Source: Marinobacterium mangrovicola
Lineage (GTDB): Bacteria > Pseudomonadota > Gammaproteobacteria > Pseudomonadales > Balneatricaceae
Assembly: GCF_004339595.1 (NCBI RefSeq)
Contig: NZ_SMFU01000007.1
Location: 1,362,658 to 1,426,657 of the forward strand
DNA: 64,000 nt
Reading direction: 5' to 3'
The notes under the pieces were generated by a model, which was not told the origin of the DNA, ran no database searches, and was given only the letters and a program-made list of their open reading frames with translations. Below are positions 34,861 to 43,603 of the stretch, piece after piece; the stretch's first letter is position 1, and each line of letters begins with the position of its first letter. The position numbers and the translations under genes were made by a program.

Positions 34861-36297
34861 ATGGTAGCGACATCCGGGTCACAAACTACCCAGAGCCAGG
34901 GCTACAAATATATGTTGGGTAGCCGCACCTATCAGTTCTCTGATCTTAAAGAGCTGATGGCCAAGGCCACTCCCGCCCGTTCCGGTGACCGGCTTGCCGG
35001 TGTCGCCGCCGAATCCGCCGAGGAACGAGCCGTCGCCCAGCGTGTACTCGCCGAGGTACCGCTGAAGCAGTTTTTGCAGGAAGCGCTGATCCCCTACGAA
35101 CAGGACGAGATCACCCGTCTTATCATGGACGATCATAGCGCCGAGGCTTTCGCACCGATCTCTCACCTGACGGTAGGCGACTTTCGGAACTGGCTGCTCA
35201 GCGATGAAGCCAGCAGCGAAGTGCTTACCAGCGTGCGCGACGGTATCACGCCGGAAATGGCTGCTGCGGTAAGCAAGTTAATGCGTAACCAGGACCTGAT
35301 ACTGGTCGCAAAAAAATGCCATGTCGCCAGCGCATTCAGAGACACCATCGGCCTGCCGGGCCACCTTTCCACCCGCATCCAGCCCAATCATCCTACCGAT
35401 GATGCCACCGGTATCGCCGCCAGCATTCTCGATGGCCTGCTCTACGGTAATGGCGATGCGGTGATCGGTATCAACCCGGCAACCGATAACGTCGCCCAGG
35501 CCACCAAACTGATGCAGATGATGGATGCGGTCATTCAGGAATATGAAATTCCGACCCAGTCCTGCGTCCTCACCCATGTAACCAATACGCTTGAAGCGAT
35601 CGAACAAGGCGCTCCCGTGGACCTGGTGTTCCAGTCTATCGGCGGTACTGAAGCCACCAACTCCAGCTTCGGCTTCAATCTCGCCAACCTGGCCGAGGCT
35701 CGCGACGCCGCCCTGTCGCTGAAACGCGGTACCGTGGGCGACAACGTTATGTATTTCGAAACCGGCCAGGGCAGCTCACTGTCGGCCGATGCCCACCATG
35801 GCCTGGACCAGCAGACCTGTGAAGCCCGCGCCTACGCGGTCGCCCGCAAGTTCAAGCCGCTGCTGGTTAATACCGTGGTCGGCTTTATCGGCCCCGAGTA
35901 CCTGTTTGACGGCAAGGAGATCATCCGCGCCGGTCTGGAAGACCATTTCTGCGCCAAACTGCTCGGTCTGCCGATGGGCTGCGACATCTGCTACACCAAC
36001 CACGCCCAGGCCGATCAGAACGATATGGATACCCTGTTGACGCTGCTGGGAGTCGCCGGATGCACGTTCATCATGGGGATCCCCGGCTCCGACGACATCA
36101 TGCTCAATTATCAGACCACCTCCTTCCATGATGCGCTCTACGCTCGCCGCGCTCTGGGCCTGAAACCGGCTCCGGAGTTTGAGCAGTGGCTGACGCGGAT
36201 GCAGATTTTCCAGGACGCCGGTCGCTTCACGCCCAGCGCCGAGCTTCCCGCTTCTTTTGTTAAACCCCTGCAGCGTGCACTGGGAGGCAACCACTGA
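34861..36297 (+). CDS. eutB: Ethanolamine ammonia-lyase large subunit
   Basis: 478 residues, about 25 longer than the E. coli protein because of an N-terminal extension of roughly 18 residues. Adenosylcobalamin-dependent; it splits ethanolamine into acetaldehyde and ammonia together with EutC. Conserved segments match EutB: STRIQPNHPTDD (substrate Arg/Gln region), YFETGQGSSLSADAHHG, VGFIGPEYLFDGKEIIRAGL and CYTNHAQADQND, then GSDDIMLNYQTTSFHD. Its TGA overlaps the eutC ATG by one base. No microcompartment shell genes and no EutA reactivase gene are adjacent, so this is a shell-free form used probably for nitrogen supply. Confidence 0.96.
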   Translation: MVATSGSQTTQSQGYKYMLGSRTYQFSDLKELMAKATPARSGDRLAGVAAESAEERAVAQRVLAEVPLKQFLQEALIPYEQDEITRLIMDDHSAEAFAPISHLTVGDFRNWLLSDEASSEVLTSVRDGITPEMAAAVSKLMRNQDLILVAKKCHVASAFRDTIGLPGHLSTRIQPNHPTDDATGIAASILDGLLYGNGDAVIGINPATDNVAQATKLMQMMDAVIQEYEIPTQSCVLTHVTNTLEAIEQGAPVDLVFQSIGGTEATNSSFGFNLANLAEARDAALSLKRGTVGDNVMYFETGQGSSLSADAHHGLDQQTCEARAYAVARKFKPLLVNTVVGFIGPEYLFDGKEIIRAGLEDHFCAKLLGLPMGCDICYTNHAQADQNDMDTLLTLLGVAGCTFIMGIPGSDDIMLNYQTTSFHDALYARRALGLKPAPEFEQWLTRMQIFQDAGRFTPSAELPASFVKPLQRALGGNH

Positions 36298-37139
36298 TGA
36301 GCCAGACCGATAAGCAGTTCGTCACTCCCAACCCCTGGCAGGCACTGCGCAGCTATACCGATGCACGTATCGGCCTCGGCCGTGCTGGGGTGAGCCTGCC
36401 CACGTCCGAGCTGCTCGACTTTCAGCTCGCCCATGCCCTGGCACAGGACGCGGTGCACCAGCCTCTGGATGTGGCGGCGCTGCTGGAACAGCTTAATCCA
36501 CTGATTTACGACTGCGGGCTTGATCCCTGCCATACGTTGCAGAGCCGGGTACCGGATCGCCCCACCTACCTGCAGCGCCCCGACCTGGGCCGCCGTCTGG
36601 ATGAGAACTCCGCCGAACTGTTACGCCAGTACTCCTTCAGCAACCACCGTGCCTATGACCTGGCGATAGCGGTGGTCGATGGCCTCTCCTCCCGCGCGAT
36701 TGCCGAAAACACCCTGCCGTTTCTCTCAGAACTCTGCGCCTCGCTGAAGGACGATGCCGAAGAGTGGAGCGTGGCACCTTTGAGCATAGTCACCCAGGGC
36801 CGCGTGGCGATCGGAGATGAAATTGGCGATCTGATTAACGCCCGCGCGGTGCTGGTGATGATCGGTGAACGTCCGGGGCTCAGCTCTCCCGACAGCCTGG
36901 GTCTTTACCTGACCTGGGACCCGCGTGTGGGCCTGAACGATGCCCGCCGAAACTGTATTTCCAACGTCCGCAAGGCGGGCCTGGATTACCCCGACGCGGT
37001 ACGCAAGCTGATGTACCTGCTGAAGGAATCACGCCGGATGCAGCTATCCGGTGTGCAGCTGAAAGAGCGCTCCGAAGAGCCGGTGATCGACGGTGCGCAA
37101 ACGCAACAAAACTTTTTGATTTCAGACGTAAAACCCTAA
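36297..37139 (+). CDS. eutC: Ethanolamine ammonia-lyase small subunit
   Basis: 280 residues. It contributes to the cobalamin-binding part of the lyase. EutC-type segments include YTDARIGLGRAGVSLPTSELLDFQLAHALAQDAVH (near residue 20), AIAVVDGLSSRAI and the C-terminal DARRNCISNVRKAGLDYPDA, which matches the family. The start overlaps the eutB stop (TGATG), implying coupled translation at equal amounts. The amt gene follows after 18 bases. Confidence 0.95.
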   Translation: MSQTDKQFVTPNPWQALRSYTDARIGLGRAGVSLPTSELLDFQLAHALAQDAVHQPLDVAALLEQLNPLIYDCGLDPCHTLQSRVPDRPTYLQRPDLGRRLDENSAELLRQYSFSNHRAYDLAIAVVDGLSSRAIAENTLPFLSELCASLKDDAEEWSVAPLSIVTQGRVAIGDEIGDLINARAVLVMIGERPGLSSPDSLGLYLTWDPRVGLNDARRNCISNVRKAGLDYPDAVRKLMYLLKESRRMQLSGVQLKERSEEPVIDGAQTQQNFLISDVKP

Positions 37140-37157
37140 AAAACCGAGGACAGTACT

Positions 37158-38525
37158 ATGGATGAAACTCCAACCCTGCAGTCGTTGCAGGCTGCTCTTG
37201 ATGCCCAGCAAGCGGTATTCGAGATGCACCAGTCAATGAACGTCGAGGTGTTCTATTGGTGGTGCACCGCGATCATGATCATGATCCACGCGGGCTTCCT
37301 GGCTTATGAAATGGGTGCTTCGCGCAGCAAGAACGCGCTGGCCGCCGGTATCAAAAACATTCTCGCCCTCGCGGTGATTATTCCGACCTTCTACCTGTTT
37401 GGCTGGTGGATCTACAACGCGATGCCGAACGGTCTGATCCCGATCGACGCCTCTTTCGCCCTGCCCTGGTCGCAGAGCATGGGTCCGGACGTTCAGGATA
37501 TGGGTAGCGGTATCTTCTGGGCGGCCTTTGCGCTGTTCGGTGCCACCACAGGTTCGATCCTGTCCGGTGCGGTTATCGAACGTATCCGCGTCAGCTCCTT
37601 CCTGATTCTTACCATCGTGCTCGGTAGCGGCGCCTGGATTCTGGCCGGTGCCTGGGGCTGGCATCCGGACGGCTGGCTGCTGACCAAAATGGGCTACCAT
37701 GATCTCGGCGCGTCCGGTGTCGTTCACGCCGTTGCCGGCTTCTTCACCCTGGGTGTTTTGATGAACCTCGGCGCCCGTAAAGGCAAGTTCATCAACGGCG
37801 TCGCACAGACCATTGCTCCGCACAGTCTGCCGATGACCCTGATCGGTCTGATGATGATCATCTTCGGCTTCTTCGGCTTCCTCGGTGGCTGCATCATCTT
37901 CAACGGCGGTGAAACCGGCTGGACCACCATCTACGGTAACCCGACCAACCTGTCTGCCTTCGCCTTCAACACCCTGATGGGCTTTGCCGGCGGTATCATC
38001 GGCTGCTACGTCGCCACTCGCGATCCGTTCTGGACCATGTCCGGCGGCCTGGTCGGCATCATCTCCGTCGCTGCGGGTCTCGACCTGTACGATCCGGCGC
38101 TGGCCTTCATCATCGCTACCTGCATGGGTCTGCTGGCAGTATGGTTCGCCAAGTTCCTGGAAAACCGCGGTATCGATGACGCCGTTGGCGCTGTTGCGGT
38201 ACACGGCTTCACCGGTTTCGTTGCTGTTGTGCTGGTGGGCGTTTTCGCTGGCGGTACTCCGAACGTAGGCGACCTGCCTGCTATCAGCTTCGTCGGTCAG
38301 CTGACCGGTGCGGTTGTGATGGTACTGCTGGGCTTCATCCCGGGCTACGCGGTATCCGCTGCCCTGAAAGCCGCCAACATGCTGCGTGTACCGGAGAAAG
38401 CGGAAGTAATCGGTATCGACGAAGTCGAACTGATCGCCAAGCCTTACCCGGAATCCTCCACTCCGGCATCCGTGCCGAGCGAGGTTCCTAACAAACTGGC
38501 TAACACCGAGCCGCAAGGAGTCTAA
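37158..38525 (+). CDS. amt: Ammonium channel (Amt family), third gene of the eut operon
   Basis: 455 residues with about 11 membrane helices. Residues that line the NH3 path in E. coli AmtB can be aligned by eye: the F107 position (ALFGATTG), twin histidines in SGVVHAVAG and VAVHGFTGF, and F215 in GFFGFLGG. The substrate-side aspartate is kept (HDLGASGVVH), in a form closer to plant AMT1 than to AmtB. The C-terminal tail is cytoplasmic and rich in Pro and Ser. GAGGACAG precedes the ATG. Its place right after eutBC suggests that it retains or recovers ammonia released by the lyase. No glnK is adjacent. Confidence 0.92.
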   Translation: MDETPTLQSLQAALDAQQAVFEMHQSMNVEVFYWWCTAIMIMIHAGFLAYEMGASRSKNALAAGIKNILALAVIIPTFYLFGWWIYNAMPNGLIPIDASFALPWSQSMGPDVQDMGSGIFWAAFALFGATTGSILSGAVIERIRVSSFLILTIVLGSGAWILAGAWGWHPDGWLLTKMGYHDLGASGVVHAVAGFFTLGVLMNLGARKGKFINGVAQTIAPHSLPMTLIGLMMIIFGFFGFLGGCIIFNGGETGWTTIYGNPTNLSAFAFNTLMGFAGGIIGCYVATRDPFWTMSGGLVGIISVAAGLDLYDPALAFIIATCMGLLAVWFAKFLENRGIDDAVGAVAVHGFTGFVAVVLVGVFAGGTPNVGDLPAISFVGQLTGAVVMVLLGFIPGYAVSAALKAANMLRVPEKAEVIGIDEVELIAKPYPESSTPASVPSEVPNKLANTEPQGV

Positions 38526-38527
38526 TC

Positions 38528-38692
38528 ATGGGTACATCAATTACCAGCTGGGAAAATGTAAGCGCCTATTTCACCTTTGCTGACAACCCGATGGCACTGG
38601 TCCTGTTTGCGGTCGGCGTGGTTGGCATCGTTGGCGGCCTGATCGGCTCCATCGTGAAGCACGAAAACGAGGCATTCGAAGCACACAAGTGA
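38528..38692 (+). CDS. 54-residue single-helix membrane protein at the end of the eut operon
   Basis: Short gene starting two bases after the amt stop: MGTSITSWENVSAYFTFADN, then one hydrophobic helix (about residues 21-44, glycine- and valine-rich, LVLFAVGVVGIVGGLIGSIV) and a charged tail ending EAHK. The upstream bases AAGGAGTC inside the end of amt make a strong ribosome-binding site. The intact frame, RBS and following terminator make a real gene likely. I do not recognise a family. A small partner of the Amt channel is a natural hypothesis; the alternative is an unrelated membrane peptide that only shares the transcript. Confidence 0.8.
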   Translation: MGTSITSWENVSAYFTFADNPMALVLFAVGVVGIVGGLIGSIVKHENEAFEAHK

Positions 38693-38720
38693 TCGAATAA
38701 CGCCAGCGTAAGTAGTCATA

Positions 38721-38750
38721 AAGCCGCGCCTTCGGGTCGCGGCTTTTTTT
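38721..38750 (+). terminator. Rho-independent terminator of the eut operon
   Basis: GCCGCG (38723-38728) and CGCGGC (38738-38743) enclose a CTTCGG-type loop region, followed by TTTTTTT. It lies about 30 bases after the small membrane-protein gene. Confidence 0.9.
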
Positions 38751-38779
38751 CGCGATAGCCGCTGCTTGCCGTATATCTG

Positions 38780-39802
38780 TCAGCCGAGCATCAACACCAA
38801 ACCCAGCACATAAATTCCGATTACGCCGACACTCTCAAACCCTATACCGCCCGGCCCCTGTTCCTGACGGCGGATCTGCCCCATCAGCAGCACGCCGGAC
38901 ATCAGTAGCGTTAACACCAGCCACACAATGGTCTCCTGCGGGATATGATGGTAGATCGAGCCCGGCCGGTAAGCGATATCTGATGCTGCGGTAAACAGCG
39001 TATCAAAGGCATTGCCGCCAATGATGCCGCCCACCGCCAGTGTCAGCGCCCCACGGCGCACCGCCGCCACAGAGGTAACCAACTCCGGAATCGACGTACT
39101 GATAGCCGTCAGTAATACCCCTACTACCGTTTCGCCTATGCCGCTTTTCGCGGCAATATTCGCGGCTGCTGGCTCCAGCCACCAACCGGCAAGTCCGAGC
39201 ACCAGCATCAATACAACGAACTCGCCCCAAAGCCTCCCCAGGCTCACATGTCGGTTATGGGTGTCGGGCTCGTCGGCCCGGGTTTCTCGTGTCCGGGAAG
39301 GCAGCCACATGGGGCGCTCAAATGCACTTTGAACCAGCTTGATACCGTAGATGTAGAAGATGAAGAGCACAGGAGTGATCGGATGAATAGAAAAGAAGGT
39401 CAGATCCGGCGTGATGGGCCCAAGCAGAATGAGCGCCAGCAGTACGATCAGCAGTGCGTTCTGCAGCATGTTAGGGGCCGAGGCCGCTGCGTGCTCAAGA
39501 TTAGCGCGGCGATAAAAACAATCTGCTACAGCCAGAAATAAAGTCTGCACGGCGATGCCACCGATCGCATTACTCACCGCAAGCGTCGGGTGACCGTTCC
39601 AGGCTGCCGTAACCGAAAGCACAGAACCAGACAGCGAGGTAGCGGCGCCAAGAAACAGCGCGCCGGCAACGGCCTCTCCCACACCAGTCCTGTCCGCAAG
39701 CTGATCCACTACCCGGGTAATCCGTGTTCCGAACAGCATGATTGCCAGCGCACCGCTGGCAAAAATCAGAATACTGGCCGTGAGTGTTCCATCGTCTGCC
39801 AC
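38780..39802 (-). CDS. Sodium/calcium exchanger family membrane protein (CaCA)
   Basis: 340 residues with about ten hydrophobic helices in two similar halves. Each half carries a family repeat: VGEAVAGALFLGAATSLSGSVLSV with SNAIGGIAVQTLF in the first, and GETVVGVLLTAISTSIPELVTSV with GGNAFDTLF in the second. The second alpha-repeat keeps the Pro-Glu pair of classical exchangers; the first has SLSG there instead, a notable departure. It starts at GTG 39802. Likely a cation antiporter; the ion is uncertain. Confidence 0.85.
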   Translation of the reverse strand: MADDGTLTASILIFASGALAIMLFGTRITRVVDQLADRTGVGEAVAGALFLGAATSLSGSVLSVTAAWNGHPTLAVSNAIGGIAVQTLFLAVADCFYRRANLEHAAASAPNMLQNALLIVLLALILLGPITPDLTFFSIHPITPVLFIFYIYGIKLVQSAFERPMWLPSRTRETRADEPDTHNRHVSLGRLWGEFVVLMLVLGLAGWWLEPAAANIAAKSGIGETVVGVLLTAISTSIPELVTSVAAVRRGALTLAVGGIIGGNAFDTLFTAASDIAYRPGSIYHHIPQETIVWLVLTLLMSGVLLMGQIRRQEQGPGGIGFESVGVIGIYVLGLVLMLG

Positions 39803-39891
39803 TCAGCGCTCCCCGCTCTGGATACTCTCTGCTGTTTTCAGGCTAGCAGATACTTCCAGGGCGTTGAGCACTCAAGGAACGAGACTGGGGC

Positions 39892-42459
39892 TCAATTGAG
39901 CACTTCGATATCCACCCGGTTACGACCTGCATTCTTCGCCCGGTACAGCGCCGCATCGGCGCGACTGAGCAGTTCGCGGACGCTGTCACCCGGTTTGATA
40001 GCGGCAACACCAAAACTGCAGGTCTTTTCACCGATCACCGGAAACTCGGTGTCGGCGATCTTCTGGCGCAGATTTTCCGCCAGCTGGTATGCCCCTTCCG
40101 CTGTGGTATGGGCGCAGACCAGCATAAACTCTTCCCCGCCCCAGCGTCCGGCGTGGTCGCTGCGGCGTGTCGACTGACTCAGCAGCTTGCCGATCCGGCG
40201 CAACACTTCGTCACCCACCGCGTGGCCACAGGTATCGTTAACCAACTTGAAGTGATCCACATCCATCATAATGACGGCGCAGCAGGCTCCATAACGCTCG
40301 AAACGGTGAACCTCTTTCTCTAGAACATACTCAATATTGGCCCTGTTGCTTAAGCCGGTCAGCATATCGGTGGTGGAAAGACGCTCCAGCTCGATATTTT
40401 TGCGCTCAAGCAGCTCCCGGCTTTCAGTTTCCTGAGTGATGTCTCGCAGCGTGCCAATATAACGCTGCAAACCATGGCCACTGCCCTGGTAGCGTTTGGC
40501 GGAGATAGCCACCCAACGCTGCTCCCCCTGCGGAGTCAACAAACGCGCCTGGGATGACCACTGACTTTGGGCTGCAGCGATGCAAGCCTCCCAGCTATCG
40601 ACCACTCTCTGACGATCCTCGTCGGCCAGAGAGCTCACCCAGGTTTCGGCGTCGAGCTCCTTAAGGTCACGGCCAAAAATTTCGCTACAGCGCCGGTTAG
40701 CGTAGAGAATCTGGCCTTCGCTATCGGTTTCAAACAAGCCCTGAGGCAGGTTTTCTGACAGCGCCCGGAAACGGGTTTCGCTGAGGCTCAGAGCCTCCTC
40801 TGATTCCCGACGCTCGGTCAGGTCCACCATACTGATCGCTACCGTATCGATTGTCTCACCCGCATCGATAACAGGCTTGCCCGTTACCCGGATGAACCGC
40901 TTGCCAACACCGCTAAACTCGATCCACTTTTCCTGAACGATGCGCTCACCTTGGGCAATGCGGTCAACAAACGGTTTAATCTCCTGTTCGAACTCCTGCT
41001 GGCCATACAGAGATTTAACGTGCTGGCCCTCAATCTCTTCGCGGGAGAGGCCAAGATAATCCATATGACGACGGTTCACCTGCCGGTAGTGGTAATCGGT
41101 TCCCAGCATCGCCAGCAACTCGTCGGATACGTTAACGATCTCGCGATAGCGTATCAGACGCTTTTCTGCATCACGTTTTTCGGTCACATCGGTGCCGATC
41201 GAGATATAGCAGGACACCCGGCCATCCACATCCTGGACCGGAGAGATCAGCAGCTCTTCAATTCGCTCGCTGCCATCCTTCATCCGGTTGATGAACTCAC
41301 CTTCCCAGGTGCATCCGCGCTCCAGCGTCTGCTTCATATGGTCGATAGTCGCTGCCGGCGTGTGCCCGGAGACGAGGAAATCCGGTGTCTCACCGATCAC
41401 CTCATCCAGCCGGTAGCCTGAACGTTCGAGAAAACTGCGATTAACGTAAGTGATGCGACGGCTGAGGTCGGTCACCATCACGGCAGACGGCATCTGCTCC
41501 ACCGCCTGGTAAAGGCGATAAAGCTCATTATTGGCCTCGCGCTCACGCCGGGCGCTGCGTTGCCAGTAACGCATAAATGCCACAGAGAGCAGCACCAGCA
41601 GTGTAAATCCAGCAACGGCAATACCGGAACGTTGTGCCCAGGGGATCAGCACATGGCGACGATCCAGCACTGCAATGGCTCGCAGCGGCTGCAGAGTCAC
41701 CTGCCGGATCGCAACCAAACGGCCGCCGCTTTCGATCACCTGATTACGGGTATCGAAGCCCGCCAGGTGCAGATCCTGAATCAGGCTACTGGCGGCTTCC
41801 GCCGCATCGGGCTGGTCATAGATAGCTTCTACATGGTTGTTCACGTCGACCATGAAGAGCTGCTGGTGGGAGTACAACCCGCCGGTTTCCAGTTGCGCCA
41901 GCACAGCCTCACGATCCAGTTCAGCCACCAAAACACCCAGCGGCTCTTCCCCCTGACGCCCCACAAGCACTGCGGCCGAAAGGTGGCCATTACGTACGTT
42001 CATCTGGGATTGAATCCGCTGGTCGAACATCTGCGCCAGCGATACCGGCATACCGTCGCTACCTGTACCTTCGCCCACGGAGATCACCGTACTACCGTCC
42101 GGGTCGTAAAAACTGACGTTGGACAGGTAGGATGATTCCAGAATATGTCGGAACATCAGTCGCCTCAGCCCCGGCATCTCAGCGATCGGGCCTTCGTACC
42201 TTTCCATCTCTTCACGCACGGAGTGCAGCGTATGGTCGGCACCCACAAACGCCATATCGAAAGCACTGGTGAACGCTCTGACCTGGAGCTGCAGCCGTCC
42301 TCCGGCTTTCTCCAGGGTCTGTCGATAGTCCCAATATAGCCCCCAGAACAACCCCACAGCCATGGCAAAGAGCAGCACTACAAGCACGCTGACTACTGGA
42401 ACACCCGGCGTTTTGACATGCCCGGATTTTGGAATACGACGCAACAGGCGGCTCTTCAT
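39892..42459 (-). CDS. Sensor diguanylate cyclase: periplasmic domain, three PAS domains, GGDEF
   Basis: 855 residues from ATG 42459. A membrane helix (about 22-43) and another (about 284-303) enclose a periplasmic sensor domain of the Cache/CHASE kind. Three PAS domains follow (about 315-440, 440-560 and 560-690), then GGDEF (about 695-855). The active loop reads GGEEF (near 774-778), preceded by RRSD, the RxxD inhibitory site; the enzyme should be active. The start codon shares one base with the stop of the upstream TRAP-like binding-protein gene (TGATG), so the two proteins are made together. This points to a binding protein feeding a signal to the periplasmic domain. Confidence 0.92.
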   Translation of the reverse strand: MKSRLLRRIPKSGHVKTPGVPVVSVLVVLLFAMAVGLFWGLYWDYRQTLEKAGGRLQLQVRAFTSAFDMAFVGADHTLHSVREEMERYEGPIAEMPGLRRLMFRHILESSYLSNVSFYDPDGSTVISVGEGTGSDGMPVSLAQMFDQRIQSQMNVRNGHLSAAVLVGRQGEEPLGVLVAELDREAVLAQLETGGLYSHQQLFMVDVNNHVEAIYDQPDAAEAASSLIQDLHLAGFDTRNQVIESGGRLVAIRQVTLQPLRAIAVLDRRHVLIPWAQRSGIAVAGFTLLVLLSVAFMRYWQRSARREREANNELYRLYQAVEQMPSAVMVTDLSRRITYVNRSFLERSGYRLDEVIGETPDFLVSGHTPAATIDHMKQTLERGCTWEGEFINRMKDGSERIEELLISPVQDVDGRVSCYISIGTDVTEKRDAEKRLIRYREIVNVSDELLAMLGTDYHYRQVNRRHMDYLGLSREEIEGQHVKSLYGQQEFEQEIKPFVDRIAQGERIVQEKWIEFSGVGKRFIRVTGKPVIDAGETIDTVAISMVDLTERRESEEALSLSETRFRALSENLPQGLFETDSEGQILYANRRCSEIFGRDLKELDAETWVSSLADEDRQRVVDSWEACIAAAQSQWSSQARLLTPQGEQRWVAISAKRYQGSGHGLQRYIGTLRDITQETESRELLERKNIELERLSTTDMLTGLSNRANIEYVLEKEVHRFERYGACCAVIMMDVDHFKLVNDTCGHAVGDEVLRRIGKLLSQSTRRSDHAGRWGGEEFMLVCAHTTAEGAYQLAENLRQKIADTEFPVIGEKTCSFGVAAIKPGDSVRELLSRADAALYRAKNAGRNRVDIEVLN

Positions 42460-43499
42460 CAATTATCCAACTCGTTTTCAGCCTGTATCACCAACTGCGG
42501 ATCGATACCGACCTGCTGTACGATCTCCGGCTCTTTTTCCCGGGCGATGAGGCGCCACTTTGCCAGCGCATCGGCATCCGGTGTGGCGATCTGAATCCCC
42601 TGCGAAGCCAGCGTCTCACGCGCCTCGTTCTGCGAAGCGATGGCGTCCTCACGTTCCTGGTCCACGACCTGTTCCCAGCTGCTGTCGATCACGGCTTTCA
42701 GATCATCGGGTAACCCCTGCCAGAAACGCCCCCCTATCAGCGGCACATACTGCGCAAAGTACTCCTTGTCCTCAAACACGTAGCTGACGCCACTCTCCCA
42801 AAGCTCAGCACTGCGCACCGTCTCATGGGTAGTAATCATTCCGGCCACACGCCGGTCTCGCAGCGCCTGAGGAAGGTCAGGCCAGGCGATCACTGTGGGT
42901 TTGGCGCCAAAGGCCTCTATGCGCGCCGCGTTTGCGATACCGCCCGGCACCCGGATACGCAGATCCTTTAGATCCTCGTGGCGGCGCACCTGCTGATCGG
43001 TAAAGAAAAGGTGGGCATAGCCCAGATCCAGCCAGCGCCCTGGCACATGCACTCCCAGGTCGGATTCTATGCGCCGGCTGATCTCATCACCCAGGGCACC
43101 ATCACGTACCTGGTGGTGCTGCTCAACCGTACGACCGTAGAACAGCGGCAACATGTAAACGCCCATGTCCGGCACAAAGCGATCGAGCTGCCAGGTGCCA
43201 GGCACCGCCATTTCCACCTTGCCGGCAGCCAGCGCGGAGATGACATTGCGGTCCCGGAACAGCTGCGCACTATGGTAGAACTCCACATCGATACGGCCGT
43301 CACTGGCCGCTTCGACGCTTTCGGCAAAGCGGCTCAGCGCGCGCGTCTGCACATGACTGGGAGTATTTTCCGATGAAATACGCAACAGGTAGGTCTGGGC
43401 GCTACTGGAAGGGGTATAAAACAGCGAAGCCATTGCAAGGACAGCAGTGACACCGATTGTTGAACGCAGATTGAATGAAGTCTTGCGCAGCCGTTTCAT
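42459..43499 (-). CDS. Orphan DctP-family solute-binding protein coupled to a diguanylate cyclase
   Basis: 346 residues from ATG 43499, with AAGGA seven bases upstream (an earlier in-frame start lacks an RBS). A signal peptide (about 1-35, ending SSSAQ) precedes a DctP fold. Conserved marks include LRISSENTPSHVQTRALSRF near the mature start and LKDLRIRVPGGIANAARIEAFGA (about 160-182), which contains the family's ligand-binding arginine region. No DctQ or DctM permease gene is adjacent. Instead the gene overlaps the sensor diguanylate cyclase by one base. I infer a periplasmic ligand sensor; import through permeases elsewhere remains possible. Confidence 0.9.
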   Translation of the reverse strand: MKRLRKTSFNLRSTIGVTAVLAMASLFYTPSSSAQTYLLRISSENTPSHVQTRALSRFAESVEAASDGRIDVEFYHSAQLFRDRNVISALAAGKVEMAVPGTWQLDRFVPDMGVYMLPLFYGRTVEQHHQVRDGALGDEISRRIESDLGVHVPGRWLDLGYAHLFFTDQQVRRHEDLKDLRIRVPGGIANAARIEAFGAKPTVIAWPDLPQALRDRRVAGMITTHETVRSAELWESGVSYVFEDKEYFAQYVPLIGGRFWQGLPDDLKAVIDSSWEQVVDQEREDAIASQNEARETLASQGIQIATPDADALAKWRLIAREKEPEIVQQVGIDPQLVIQAENELDN

Positions 43500-43603
43500 C
43501 CCCGTTTCCTTGTCCGCTAAAAACGACAATTCTATTGCATCCGCAACGCGGGATGAACGCTGCGGCGCCTTAGATACAACAAAGATTGATCTGAATTACA
43601 GGT

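Noticed and set aside
37233-38516. 427-codon minus-strand open frame
   Set aside because: Antisense to amt; the sequence is rich in His, Gln and Asp and shows no family. Shadow frame.
37158-38525. Amt protein as an ethanolamine permease
   Set aside because: The aligned pore residues (F107, F215 and both histidines of AmtB) are those of an ammonia channel, so ammonium is the better substrate.
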